Shown piece after piece: positions 17,995 through 27,351 of a DNA stretch of 64,000 bases. This stretch comes from Halomonas salipaludis (GTDB taxonomy: Bacteria > Pseudomonadota > Gammaproteobacteria > Pseudomonadales > Halomonadaceae). Positions within the stretch are counted from its first letter, which is position 1, and every line of letters starts with the position of its first letter. The translations under genes were made by a program, and so were the position numbers. The stretch spans positions 622,733 through 686,732 of the forward strand of contig NZ_NSKB01000001.1 of NCBI RefSeq assembly GCF_002286975.1. Reading direction: 5' to 3'. Under the pieces are notes generated by a model. The model worked only from the letters and a program-made list of their open reading frames with translations. It did not search any database and was not told the DNA's origin.

Positions 17995-18006
17995 AGCTAT
18001 ATAGCT
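17995..18006. promoter_or_regulatory. Palindrome between divergent GGT and GntR genes
   Basis: AGCTATATAGCT is a perfect 12-bp palindrome in the 137-base divergent gap, 32 bases before the GntR start codon. A weaker inverted repeat (AGGTT and AACCT arms) lies at about 17951-17967. GntR/HutC-type regulators usually bind AT-rich palindromes of this size, so this is a fair candidate for an autoregulatory operator that serves both directions. Confidence 0.5.
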
Positions 18007-18038
18007 ATATTAACAACGACAACTGAACGCGGTGGCCC

Positions 18039-18818
18039 ATGACACTCGACAAGATCGTCAACGCCTGCCTACCCCACTTCGAGAACGAGCACCTCGGCGT
18101 GCCGAAGTACGCGCGCTTCTATAACGCCATCAAGGAAGCCGTGCATGCCGGCCACCTCATGCCCGGCGACAAGCTGCCCTCGGAGCAGGAGCTATCAGCG
18201 CGACTGCCGGCGAGCCTCGGCACCCTGCAGAAAGCGCTCAAGGCGTTATCCGACGATGGCATCGTGATTCGCGAGCACGGTCGCGGCACCTTTATCCGTG
18301 ACCAGGAGATCAAGTTCGAAGATATCCGCGTCTTCCGCTTTCTCGATAATGGCCGGCCGCTGCCGTTGACCCTGCAGGGCCTGGGCATACAGGCGGTAGA
18401 ACTCTCCCCGGAACTGGCGACATTCTTCGGCCGCGACCGAGCCGCTGTGATTCAGCGTCTGGTACAGGTCGAGGGCGAGCCGTGGACGTTCAACGAGTTC
18501 TTCCTGCCACTCGAGTACGCCCATGACCTGATGGATAAGCCGGCCAGCGACTTCGATGGCCTGTCGCTGCACGAGCACCTGTTTCAGACCCAGCGCATTC
18601 TCACCAGTCACTTCGTGCATCGACTCGGCGTCGCCCCCTTCTCCGCTGACGCCAGGCGCTTTCTCGGCCTCGCCGACGATGTCAGTCACGGAATGCAGTG
18701 GCGGGTGCACGGCTACTCGCGCGATGGCAAGCCAACGACCTTTCAGCGCTTCGAGGTCCAGCCCGGCCATCGCGATATCGAACTCAGCACCCAGGCAGGT
18801 CAGGGGCGCGGCACCTGA
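18039..18818 (+). CDS. GntR family regulator, HutC/UTRA type
   Basis: The 259-residue protein has an N-terminal winged helix-turn-helix (about 25-95, including GDKLPSEQELSARLPASLGTL and IVIREHGRGTFI) and a C-terminal UTRA ligand domain (about 105-245). HutC-subfamily regulators sense a small effector related to the pathway they control. It is immediately upstream of the TAXI-TRAP genes and divergent from the GGT-like enzyme, so it probably controls both. The HTH carries an unusual insert-free SLGTLQKAL in place of the common SRxTVRxAL recognition helix. Confidence 0.85.
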   Translation: MTLDKIVNACLPHFENEHLGVPKYARFYNAIKEAVHAGHLMPGDKLPSEQELSARLPASLGTLQKALKALSDDGIVIREHGRGTFIRDQEIKFEDIRVFRFLDNGRPLPLTLQGLGIQAVELSPELATFFGRDRAAVIQRLVQVEGEPWTFNEFFLPLEYAHDLMDKPASDFDGLSLHEHLFQTQRILTSHFVHRLGVAPFSADARRFLGLADDVSHGMQWRVHGYSRDGKPTTFQRFEVQPGHRDIELSTQAGQGRGT

Positions 18819-18880
18819 CACCTTGATATAACGCCGCAATCGACGCTTCAAACCGCTCAATCAACAATAAAGGTAATCAC

Positions 18881-19918
18881 ATGACCCAGGATTCCAGCCA
18901 CAACGATAACGGCCCCATCGACGCGCGCCGTCGGCAGCTGTTGAAAGCCGGCATGATAGGCACCGGCGTCGCCATGTTTCCCGGTATTCTCGCCGCATCG
19001 CCGACCCGCGAGCTGCGCTGGGGCTCGGCAAGCCTCGGTTCGACCGGCTATATCATCATCGAGGCACTTGCCCAGGCCGTGCAGCGCAATAGCGATATGC
19101 GTACCACCACGCTTTCAACCTCGGGTGGCGCCGAGAACATGGTGATGGCAAGCCGCGAGGAGATCGAGTTCGGCCAGACCACCTCCACCGACTGGCCGCC
19201 GGCCACCCAAGGCGAACGCCCCTTCCCCGGGCCCATCGATGCGCGCCAGATGTTTGCCTATACGGTGTGGAATATCCCGCTGATCGTGCGCGCCGACTCC
19301 GACATTCACTCCCTGGCAGACCTCGCCGGCAAGCGCGTAATGCCGTCCACCGCAGGCGGCGCCACGGCCATCATGCACCAGACCATTCTCGAAGCAGCGG
19401 GCGTTGCCGACGAGGTCGACTGGACCTATGGCTCATGGAACGACACCTTCAGCGCCTTTCAGTCGGGTGCCGTCGACGCCATCCCCTCGACCCTGACCAA
19501 CGGCCGCGCCTCGCCGGCACTGGCAGAAATCGACAGCACGGTGGAGTTCCGCGTGCTGCCGATCGAGCCCGAGGTACTCGAGCGAGCCCAGGCCATCAAC
19601 TCCGGCCTGCTGGCCACCACCGTCAGCGCCGAGCAGTGGGACAAGATAGAGGGCGAGATGCTGATGCCCGCCATCTCAGGCGTACTGGCCGCACGCCCCG
19701 GCGTCACCGACGACGAAGCCTATGCCGTCTGCAAGGCGATCTTCGATGACCCGGAGCAGGTGCGCCGCGTCGGCTCGCAGCTGCAGGACATCGGCGTGGA
19801 GTTCGCGGTGGAATACCTGCTTTCCGACTACCCGGTCAATGCCGGCGCCGCACGCTACTTCCAGGAGCGCGGTGTATGGCGCGATGAGCTGATCGTCGCA
19901 GACCCGGTCTCCGCGTAA
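18881..19918 (+). CDS. TAXI-family TRAP solute-binding protein
   Basis: The 345-residue protein has a twin-arginine-like or Sec leader (DARRRQLLKAGMIGTGVAMF, cleavage near LAA-SP) and a TAXI-type binding domain (LRWGSASLGSTGYIIIEAL, then GGAENMVMA and TSTDWPP). It should bind a small organic acid or amino-acid derivative for the fused permease downstream. AAAGGTAA lies 4 bases before the ATG. The RRR followed by a hydrophobic stretch suggests possible Tat export; this is an inference. A perfect stem-loop follows the stop codon. Confidence 0.9.
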   Translation: MTQDSSHNDNGPIDARRRQLLKAGMIGTGVAMFPGILAASPTRELRWGSASLGSTGYIIIEALAQAVQRNSDMRTTTLSTSGGAENMVMASREEIEFGQTTSTDWPPATQGERPFPGPIDARQMFAYTVWNIPLIVRADSDIHSLADLAGKRVMPSTAGGATAIMHQTILEAAGVADEVDWTYGSWNDTFSAFQSGAVDAIPSTLTNGRASPALAEIDSTVEFRVLPIEPEVLERAQAINSGLLATTVSAEQWDKIEGEMLMPAISGVLAARPGVTDDEAYAVCKAIFDDPEQVRRVGSQLQDIGVEFAVEYLLSDYPVNAGAARYFQERGVWRDELIVADPVSA

Positions 19919-19927
19919 CCCTGCTAC

Positions 19928-19953
19928 CTGCCATGCACCGCGGTGCATGGCAG
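19928..19953 (+). terminator. Perfect 26-base palindrome after TAXI gene
   Basis: Two 13-base arms (CTGCCATGCACCG and its complement) meet without a spacer, 9 bases after the TAXI stop codon and 29 before the permease ATG. There is no U-tract. It probably protects the binding-protein message or limits readthrough into the permease gene. Confidence 0.65.
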
Positions 19954-19982
19954 CCGCTCAACGATGAGAATGAAGGCCACCC

Positions 19983-21917
19983 ATGACGCCCAAGCTGCTC
20001 AACGACAAGCGCGGCTACATGAATACCGCCAATCTCGTACTGCTCCTCACCCTGGTAATGGTGGCCACCCATCTGCTGCAGGTATTCAACTACTACCTGC
20101 CATCCGGTCAATTCAAGGCGCTTCACCTTGGCTTGGCACTCCTGATCATCTTCACCAGCGCCACTGGCCATGCGCGGCACTGGCTGGGCCGGCTAACCTA
20201 TGCCGGCTGTTTTATCGTCGCTGGCATCGCCGCCGGCTATGTGTTTCTCGAATACGACGGCCTGATCACCGACCGCGTATTTGGCCCCGAGCCAATGGAC
20301 GTGGTGATCGGCTGCTTGCTGATCGCCGTAAGCCTGGTCGCCGCATGGCAGCAGTGGGGGCTGACCATCCCGCTAATCGGTGTGGTAGGCCTGCTCTACG
20401 GCTATTTCGGCAATACCCTGCCCACCCAGTTGCTCTACCACGCCGGCATGGGCCTGGAGCGGCTGGTGTCCTACGCCTCGATTCCTAATTTCCAGGGCGT
20501 ACTGGGATCGCTCACCGAACTCTCCGCCGGCACCATCTTCATCTTCATGGTCTTTGCCGGGCTGCTGAAATCGACCGGTGGCATCGACTTCATCATGGGC
20601 TTTGCCACCAAGCTCGCCGGCAACTCGCGCGGTGGCCAGGCCAAGATTGCCGTACTGGCGAGCGCCTTCATGGGCATGATCTCGGGCAGTACCGTGGCCA
20701 ATATCGCCAGTACCGGCACCATGACCATTCCGACCATGAAGCGCACCGGCTTCAAGGGCCCTTTCGCCGGCGCCGTCGAAGCCGTCGCCTCCACCGGCGG
20801 CCAGATGACACCGCCGGTGATGGGCCTGACGGCCTTCCTCATGGTCGGCGTTACCGGCCTGGCCTATGACCAAGTGATTCTCGCCGCAGCACTGCCGGCA
20901 GCACTCTACTATTTCTATCTGATCCTCGCCGTGCATCTGCAGGCGGCCCGCGAGGGGATCGAACCCAACCAGCAGGCAGCCACGCAGACACTCCCCGCCA
21001 GGCAGTTACTGGCCCGCTACGGCCACCTGCTGATCGCCATCGGCGTACTCGTCTACCTACTGGTCAGCCGCATGCCGCCCTCCTACGCGGCGGCTTACGG
21101 CTGCCTGGCGATCATCGCGCTCGAACTCATCAGCAGCATGCTGCGCCAGCACCGCCAGCCGCTCCATGCGCTGACCGGAGCGTTCACCCGGCTGATCGAC
21201 GGCCTGCGCGAAGGTGGCTTCAGCGGCGCCACCATCGCAGTGATCGTCGCGGTGATCGGCATCTTCGTCGAAGTGCTCACCGCCACCGGCTTCGCCCAGA
21301 AGCTCTCCTACCTGATGCTCGGCATTGCCGACGGCAGCCTTGGCGTACTGCTAATGATTGCCGCCGTGGCCTGCCTGATCTTCGGGCTTGGCCTGCCCAC
21401 CTCGGCGGCCTACATCCTGGTCGCTCTGCTCACCGCCCCGGCGCTGGTCGACATGGGCCTGAGCCTGATGGCGGCGCACATGTTCGTACTCTATTTCGCC
21501 GTCTTCTCGGCGCTAACGCCACCGGTTGCCGTCGCCTCGCTGATCGCCGCACGCATCGCCGAAGCGCCATACTTCACTACCGCCATGCAGGCGGTGAAGA
21601 TCGGCCTGCCGGGCTTCTTCCTGCCCTTCCTGTTCGTCGCCCGGCCCGAACTTCTGCTGATGCAAGGCTCGTTGCTGGATCAACTCTTCGTGTTCGTCAT
21701 CAGCATCATCGCCCTGGCCGCTCTCAACGTCGCCATGGTCGGCCAAGGGTTCATTCGCAGCGCATGGCCGGTCAGGGTGGTACTGCTGACTGCCGCGACG
21801 CTAACCCTGGTACCGGGGCTGCTGGGCACCTTGCTGGGCTGTGCCGTGATCCTGGCGATATTTGGCTACCAGTACGCGGCAAAAGCCAAGCAGCCCGCCG
21901 TTACCCGCGCCGCCTAG
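19983..21917 (+). CDS. TRAP transporter permease, fused small and large subunits
   Basis: The 644-residue membrane protein combines a short DctQ-like N-terminal part (about 1-150, four helices) with the 12-helix DctM-like part (about 160-600; motifs GMISGSTVANIASTGTMTIP and GLGLPTSAAYIL). Such fusions pair specifically with TAXI binding proteins, as here. It uses a sodium or proton gradient to import the bound solute. GAAGG precedes the ATG. Its last 4 bases overlap the end of the convergent COG0523 GTPase gene. Confidence 0.92.
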   Translation: MTPKLLNDKRGYMNTANLVLLLTLVMVATHLLQVFNYYLPSGQFKALHLGLALLIIFTSATGHARHWLGRLTYAGCFIVAGIAAGYVFLEYDGLITDRVFGPEPMDVVIGCLLIAVSLVAAWQQWGLTIPLIGVVGLLYGYFGNTLPTQLLYHAGMGLERLVSYASIPNFQGVLGSLTELSAGTIFIFMVFAGLLKSTGGIDFIMGFATKLAGNSRGGQAKIAVLASAFMGMISGSTVANIASTGTMTIPTMKRTGFKGPFAGAVEAVASTGGQMTPPVMGLTAFLMVGVTGLAYDQVILAAALPAALYYFYLILAVHLQAAREGIEPNQQAATQTLPARQLLARYGHLLIAIGVLVYLLVSRMPPSYAAAYGCLAIIALELISSMLRQHRQPLHALTGAFTRLIDGLREGGFSGATIAVIVAVIGIFVEVLTATGFAQKLSYLMLGIADGSLGVLLMIAAVACLIFGLGLPTSAAYILVALLTAPALVDMGLSLMAAHMFVLYFAVFSALTPPVAVASLIAARIAEAPYFTTAMQAVKIGLPGFFLPFLFVARPELLLMQGSLLDQLFVFVISIIALAALNVAMVGQGFIRSAWPVRVVLLTAATLTLVPGLLGTLLGCAVILAIFGYQYAAKAKQPAVTRAA

Positions 21918-22843
21918 CGGGATGGCATCGAGCTATATTCCATCAGTTGAGAGGCTAGATAGGCCAGGTTGTCACGCCCCTTGCCGATCAGTACCAAGGC
22001 TGACGCATGGCGACGGTGCGTCCGGGTGACGCTGGAGCCGCTGGGCGTCCACTGCAGCAATAAGCAGCCACTCGGCGTCTCCTCACTGGCAACAAACCCT
22101 TTGGCCCGCAGCAGAATCGACGTGGCTGCGTCGAGTACCTGGGTCAGCCTGCTGATATCGACAGGGCCCGGCAGGGTGAGCGTAAAAGAGACTAGAGCAC
22201 CTGGCACCAACGGTTTTAACTCAGGCACGATGGCTTCGCCAAGGCAGTCTCCGCGGTGTGTAATGACGGCAGGCTGTGGGGGTGCTGCCCAGGATATCTG
22301 GGCATTGGGGCTCAACGCCTGCAGTTGGTTACGCCTTGCGTCACACTCGTTTCTACTCAGCCCTTCCCATCGGTTGATAACCATCGCCGGTGCTTCAGCC
22401 ACTTGATGGCGCACCAGGTCACCGACGGTTGCATCCTCCAGAAGACGCCCGATAGCAGATATATCGACAAGCAGCTTGACGTCGGCCAGATAGTAGCCAG
22501 GCGCTGAGTTGAATAGCTGCATAAGAGGCCTAGGCTGAGCCACACCACTCGCTTCCACCACCAGCCATTGCGGAGGACGGGGCCAACGGGATATTTGCGT
22601 TAACTGCGACGACAGGTTCCCCGACAACCCACAGCAGGCACATCCGTTGGTTAGCCGTATGACACCTCCCTCTCTCGATTCGATCAGATCGGCATCGATG
22701 TTCATACTGCCAAAGTCATTGATCAAGAAAAGCGCATCGCTGATCTTGCCATCCGCAATCATTGCATTGATCAGGGTGGTCTTACCGCTGCCAAGAAAAC
22801 CGCATAGTAGATGCACACCGATAGATTGGGCGCTATCAAGCAT
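21914..22843 (-). CDS. COG0523 (G3E) GTPase, CobW/YjiA-like metallochaperone
   Basis: The 309-residue protein has a P-loop GFLGSGKTT (15-23), the family metal site CACC (68-71) and Walker B/base-recognition segments (VVEASGVAQP; NRWEG in place of the usual NKxD). Members insert or traffic metals such as Zn, Co or Ni. It is the last gene of the M81-ABC-amidohydrolase operon and its ATG overlaps the end of the amidohydrolase by 8 bases, so it may load metal into the metallohydrolases encoded upstream. A TTG start 18 bases upstream is less likely. The NRWEG variant of the guanine motif is notable. Confidence 0.85.
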   Translation of the reverse strand: MLDSAQSIGVHLLCGFLGSGKTTLINAMIADGKISDALFLINDFGSMNIDADLIESREGGVIRLTNGCACCGLSGNLSSQLTQISRWPRPPQWLVVEASGVAQPRPLMQLFNSAPGYYLADVKLLVDISAIGRLLEDATVGDLVRHQVAEAPAMVINRWEGLSRNECDARRNQLQALSPNAQISWAAPPQPAVITHRGDCLGEAIVPELKPLVPGALVSFTLTLPGPVDISRLTQVLDAATSILLRAKGFVASEETPSGCLLLQWTPSGSSVTRTHRRHASALVLIGKGRDNLAYLASQLMEYSSMPSR

Positions 22844-24455
22844 CAGTTGGCAGCCCGCCAAGAAGAGTCGCGTGGATACGAATATCCTTCAGAGCAATAC
22901 TCTCATCCAGCGGGTCATCGTCCAGCACCACAACGTCCGCCCACTTGCCCGGCTCAAGACTACCAATATGCCGATCTAGGTGCAGGGTCCGTGCCGCACC
23001 AAGGGTAATGGCCTCGAGCGCTACCTGACGGTTAATCGCCTCCTCCACTCCTAAGACAGCTCCCGATGCCGTTTGACGGCGATGAGCGCAGTGGGCCGTA
23101 AACAGCGGCGAGAGCGGTGTGACAGGGGCATCGCAATGGATACCGAAGGTAATATCAAGTCGGTTGGCGCTGGCAGTCGGCTCCAGGCGCTGACAGCGAT
23201 CGAAACCAAGCGTGCGTGATAGGTGAATATCACCCCAGTAATAAATATGGTTGGCAAAGATATTGAGGCAGGCGTCCAGCTGTTTGACGCGATAGAGCTG
23301 ATCCTGGCGAATCAGCTGGACATGCTGCAGGGTGTGGCGATGATTGAGGCGTGGCCAAAGGCAGAGAGCCTCCTCCAAGGCGTCCAGCATCACTTCAACG
23401 GCTTCATCGCCATTGGTATGAATATGCAGTTGAAAGCCTGCTTGGTGATAGTGCAGCACCATGTCGTGAAACGTCTGCGGAGGTGCGTTCCATACGCCAT
23501 TCCCTTCAACATCTAGATAGCCTGGCCACTGTAATCGTGCGGTGTAGTTCTGGATCGCCCCATCGGTCACCAGCTTCACAATACCGAAGACGAGTTTATC
23601 GTGGCCCTGCGTCATGGCCTTTGCCAGCTGCTCACTGCCCTCCTCGGGCGCCCACCCCAGTGCATTGAGCGCTGGCACCAAGCGTACAGGGAAGCTCGGC
23701 TCCAAGGTCGTACTGCGCATCGACTCGACGGCACCATCGCTGAGTGGGTTAAGCAAGTCGGTGATGGTCGTAATGCCCTCACGCCGAGCCGCTCTGGCAT
23801 ACTGACGCAGCGCCTCAGGTTGGCTAGCCTGCTCGAAGAAATCGATACCATAGCGATCAAACACCAGATGCATGGCCGGCATTTCCTGCAACTCACCCAC
23901 GCATTCACCGCCAGCATTTCTTACGATTCCATCTATCTCTTTGCTGGCGATAGTGGCCTGCTCGATCACCGCCGAATTCACCGTCATGACATGCAGACTG
24001 GCATGCATGACAATAATCGGTACTGTATCGCTGACCGTATCCAGCAAGCCTTTATCCAAGCGCGCGCCACTGAAGTAGATAGGATCGAACCCCCAGGCGA
24101 TCAACGGCTCGCCCGGCGTCAGTCTGGCCAGCCCTTCGGCCAGGCGTGCCTGAAGAGACGCCACGTCTCGCAGCCCCGACCAGCGCTGCCCCGCCGGTGA
24201 CTGCTTGTCGAACCAGCCGAGATAGATGTACTCCCAGATGGCCCCTTCCAGGGCATGACTGTGTCCCTCCACGAAGCCTGGCATCAGCACCTTGTCGGCA
24301 TAGCGATCGTCTACTGTCACTTCACCAAAGGCACGTGCCTGCTCTAGCGAACCGAGGCTCAATACTCGCCCATCCTTGACGGCCAGACAGTCACCTTCCG
24401 GCTGCGAAGGGTTCATGGTGATAATGCGACGTGCCGGGTAAAGCGTAATGGTCAT
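22836..24455 (-). CDS. Amidohydrolase family 3 protein (YtcJ-like)
   Basis: The 539-residue metal-dependent hydrolase has an N-terminal composite beta domain, the HxH metal motif in PGFVEGHSHALEGA (about 59-72), a later His pair in the HTLQHVQLI region and a C-terminal LEPGKWADVVVLDDDP segment typical of amidohydrolases. Substrates of this branch are N-acyl or cyclic amides. It is co-transcribed with the M20 hydrolase 9 bases upstream and the overlapping COG0523 GTPase, which points to turnover of a peptide-like or N-acylated solute taken up by the ABC importer. Confidence 0.86.
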   Translation of the reverse strand: MTITLYPARRIITMNPSQPEGDCLAVKDGRVLSLGSLEQARAFGEVTVDDRYADKVLMPGFVEGHSHALEGAIWEYIYLGWFDKQSPAGQRWSGLRDVASLQARLAEGLARLTPGEPLIAWGFDPIYFSGARLDKGLLDTVSDTVPIIVMHASLHVMTVNSAVIEQATIASKEIDGIVRNAGGECVGELQEMPAMHLVFDRYGIDFFEQASQPEALRQYARAARREGITTITDLLNPLSDGAVESMRSTTLEPSFPVRLVPALNALGWAPEEGSEQLAKAMTQGHDKLVFGIVKLVTDGAIQNYTARLQWPGYLDVEGNGVWNAPPQTFHDMVLHYHQAGFQLHIHTNGDEAVEVMLDALEEALCLWPRLNHRHTLQHVQLIRQDQLYRVKQLDACLNIFANHIYYWGDIHLSRTLGFDRCQRLEPTASANRLDITFGIHCDAPVTPLSPLFTAHCAHRRQTASGAVLGVEEAINRQVALEAITLGAARTLHLDRHIGSLEPGKWADVVVLDDDPLDESIALKDIRIHATLLGGLPTDA

Positions 24456-24464
24456 ACTTACTCC

Positions 24465-25634
24465 TTACTGAGACGGTACGGCCAGTCGACGCTCCACCAT
24501 ACGTGCCATGATGCTAGCTCCGACAGGCAAGATGCCATCGTCTAGCACATAACTGGGATTATGCAGTGGAATCGAGCCCGCATGCCCCACCCAGCAGTAC
24601 GCCCCGGGAATCACCTGCAGCATATCGGCAAAGTCTTCACTACCGGTTACCCGGCGATCCACCAGGCGTGCGTTCTCTTTGCCAACGATATCCGCAGCCG
24701 CGTCGATGTAGGCGCTGGCACAGTCGGCGTCGTTAACCAGAACACTGAATATATTGCGCAAGTCGATCTCTATACGTACATCATGAGACAGCGCTAGCCC
24801 CTTGCAAATTCGACGCATGCGCTCATGCACTGCCTCGCATAGCTCATCTTCAAAGTAGCGGACGGTGCCAGATACGGTGGCACTATCAGGAATGACGTTG
24901 TACGCAGACCCGGCATGAACCTGGGTAACGGAGAGCACCAGAGGACTGGTCGGCGGCGCGTTACGGCTGACCACCGCCTGCAGTTGCTGGACTAGCTCAG
25001 TGGCAATGATGATGGGGTCGCGGGATTGATGGGGCATGGCGGCATGGGAGCCGACGCCATGTATCGTAATATCGAAAAAGGTAGCCCCTGCCATCGCGGG
25101 CCCTGGGGTAATCGCGACCTGTTCGGGCTCGCTCCCCGGATCATTGTGCAGGCCATACACTTCATCACAGGGAAAACGCTCGAAAAGCCGGTCGGCGAGC
25201 ATCCGACGGGCGCCACCCAAGCCCTCTTCCGCTGGCTGAAAAATCACCACCACGGTACCCGCAAAGTTGCGACTCTCCGCCAGGTAACGCGCGGCCCCTA
25301 GCAGAATCGTGGTGTGACCATCATGGCCACAGGCATGCATCTTACCGGCATGTTGGGAAGCATACGGGAGGTCGGTCGCCTCATGGATCGGTAGCGCATC
25401 CATATCGGCACGCAGTCCAATGCAACCGCCATCTCCCTGACCCTTGATAATGCCTACCACCCCGGTGCCGGCAATCTCCGTGTGAACCTCATCCAGGCCC
25501 CACTCCCGCAGTTTTTTTGCGACCAAGGTGGCGGTGCGCGACTCCTCGAAACCCAGCTCTGGATGAGCATGAAGATCGTGACGTATCGCCACCAGCTCAT
25601 CCTGAAACTCACTGATACGACTGATCGTTGGCAT
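24465..25634 (-). CDS. M20 family amidohydrolase (N-acyl amino acid/hippurate type)
   Basis: The 389-residue enzyme shows the M20D pattern: DMDALPI (about 79-85), HACGHDGHTT (about 101-110), QPAEEGLGGA (about 133-142) and GVGSHAAMPHQ in the dimerisation domain. Members remove acyl groups from amino acids with a di-metal centre. No signal peptide is present, so it acts in the cytoplasm on imported substrate. It lies 49 bases after the ABC ATPase gene in the same operon. A second M20D enzyme is encoded at 40435-41622 in another locus. Confidence 0.9.
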   Translation of the reverse strand: MPTISRISEFQDELVAIRHDLHAHPELGFEESRTATLVAKKLREWGLDEVHTEIAGTGVVGIIKGQGDGGCIGLRADMDALPIHEATDLPYASQHAGKMHACGHDGHTTILLGAARYLAESRNFAGTVVVIFQPAEEGLGGARRMLADRLFERFPCDEVYGLHNDPGSEPEQVAITPGPAMAGATFFDITIHGVGSHAAMPHQSRDPIIIATELVQQLQAVVSRNAPPTSPLVLSVTQVHAGSAYNVIPDSATVSGTVRYFEDELCEAVHERMRRICKGLALSHDVRIEIDLRNIFSVLVNDADCASAYIDAAADIVGKENARLVDRRVTGSEDFADMLQVIPGAYCWVGHAGSIPLHNPSYVLDDGILPVGASIMARMVERRLAVPSQ

Positions 25635-25683
25635 AATGCCTCACTTGTTGATGGTTATTATGGTGATCAAAAATAGGCGGTGG

Positions 25684-27351
25684 TTATGCGCTAAGCAGCT
25701 CGCAGCAGTTGGCAAAGTCCCACTCACGTCCTGGGGCAGCACCGATGAGCATCCGCGTATAATCGTGGCGTGGGTTCGACAACACCTCGCGGGCACTGCC
25801 GTGCTCAACAATGGCGCCATACTGCATGACGATGACCTCATCGCAGATCTGCGCCGCGACCCGCAGATCATGGGTAATGAAGAGAATCGCAATACCCAAA
25901 CGCGCCTGCACCTCATCCAGCAGATCCAACACCTGCGCCTGGACCGATACATCCAGCGCCGACACCGCCTCATCGGCCACCAGCAAGTCCGGGCGCATCA
26001 TCACCGCGCGTGCAATGGCGATCCGCTGGCGTTGACCGCCGGAGAACTGATGCGGGTAACGCTCCAAGGCATCCCCGGGCAGGTCAACCAACTCCATCAT
26101 CTCCAGCGCCCGCTCATACGCCTCATGACGGGGCGTGCCAAAGTTGACCGGCCCCTCAACCAGACTACGGCCAACGGTCCAACGCGGATTGAGCGAGCGA
26201 AAGGGATCCTGAAACACCACCTGGAAATGCTTGCGATGTGGCCTTAGAGCCCGCCTCGACAAGGTGGCCACCTCTTTGCCAGCGACCCGTATTGATCCCG
26301 ATGTCGGATCGATCAAACGCATAATGCTGCGTGCAACCGTGGTCTTGCCGGAGCCACTCTCTCCAACAATCCCCAGCGTTTGGCCGCGCTTGACGGTAAG
26401 ATTGATATCCCGTGCGGCATGCGTGCCGGGTTTTCGCAAGAACAGACCTCCCCCGCTGTACACTTTCTGCATATCGCTGACTTCCAATACCGGCTCAGTG
26501 CTTTCCTGCGAACGCGCCCCCCTGGGTATCAGGCTAGGCACTGAGCGCAACAGTCGCTTGGTGTACTCCTCCGAGGGGTGGCGAAAAAGCGTTTCTACCG
26601 GCGCCTGTTCGACGATCTTGCCGTGCTTCATTACATGCACCGCATGGGAAACTTCCGCGACGACTCCCATATCATGTGTAATAAATAGTACCGCCGTGCC
26701 ATGCCGCTCCTGCAACTCGGCGATCAGTGACAGAATCTGTGCTTGGGTGGTGACATCCAGCGCAGTGGTTGGCTCATCGGCAATCAGCAACTTTGGCTCC
26801 AGCGCCAACGCCATGGCGATCATGATCCGCTGCCGCTGTCCCCCCGAAAGCTGGTGAGGATAAGAGCCATAAATACGCGCCACATCAGGTAGATACACCT
26901 GCTGCATCACATCCAGAACTCTATCCCTGCAGTCTCTCTTCGATAGCTCGCGATGGGTTTGCAGTACTTCCGCGATCTGATCCCCAACGCGCATGACCGG
27001 GTTCAGCGCCGTCATCGGCTCCTGGAAAATCATCGCCATACGCTGCCCACGAAGCGTGCGCATCTGAGAGGGCGTCAGCGTGAGTAACGATTCTCCATCC
27101 ATGTCTATTTCGCCGCCAGAGACCTCCAAGGCTCCCTTAGGCAAAAGCCCCATCACGGCCAACGATGTTACCGACTTACCGGAGCCACTTTCGCCCACAA
27201 GACTAACGGTTTCTCCTTCATGTACCTGCAAGCTGATGTCATCCAGCACCAGGCTTCCCGGGCCCTCCTCTCCGCTCAGCCGAACCGAGAGATGGCGGAT
27301 ATCCAATACCGCTTTCGAACTGCTCTTATCATCGTTCTTGAAACGCATCAT
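25684..27351 (-). CDS. Dipeptide-type ABC transporter ATPase, DppD-DppF fusion
   Basis: One 555-residue polypeptide has two nucleotide-binding domains, each with Walker A (GESGSGKS near 55 and GESGSGKTT near 345), signature (LSGGQRQRI and FSGGQRQRI) and Walker B, plus the oligopeptide-type C-terminal extension after the first domain. This is the GsiA/YejF layout, in which one chain powers both permeases. Its start overlaps the DppC stop (TGATG), with GGGAGG upstream. It feeds the peptide/nickel-type importer of this operon. Confidence 0.92.
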   Translation of the reverse strand: MMRFKNDDKSSSKAVLDIRHLSVRLSGEEGPGSLVLDDISLQVHEGETVSLVGESGSGKSVTSLAVMGLLPKGALEVSGGEIDMDGESLLTLTPSQMRTLRGQRMAMIFQEPMTALNPVMRVGDQIAEVLQTHRELSKRDCRDRVLDVMQQVYLPDVARIYGSYPHQLSGGQRQRIMIAMALALEPKLLIADEPTTALDVTTQAQILSLIAELQERHGTAVLFITHDMGVVAEVSHAVHVMKHGKIVEQAPVETLFRHPSEEYTKRLLRSVPSLIPRGARSQESTEPVLEVSDMQKVYSGGGLFLRKPGTHAARDINLTVKRGQTLGIVGESGSGKTTVARSIMRLIDPTSGSIRVAGKEVATLSRRALRPHRKHFQVVFQDPFRSLNPRWTVGRSLVEGPVNFGTPRHEAYERALEMMELVDLPGDALERYPHQFSGGQRQRIAIARAVMMRPDLLVADEAVSALDVSVQAQVLDLLDEVQARLGIAILFITHDLRVAAQICDEVIVMQYGAIVEHGSAREVLSNPRHDYTRMLIGAAPGREWDFANCCELLSA

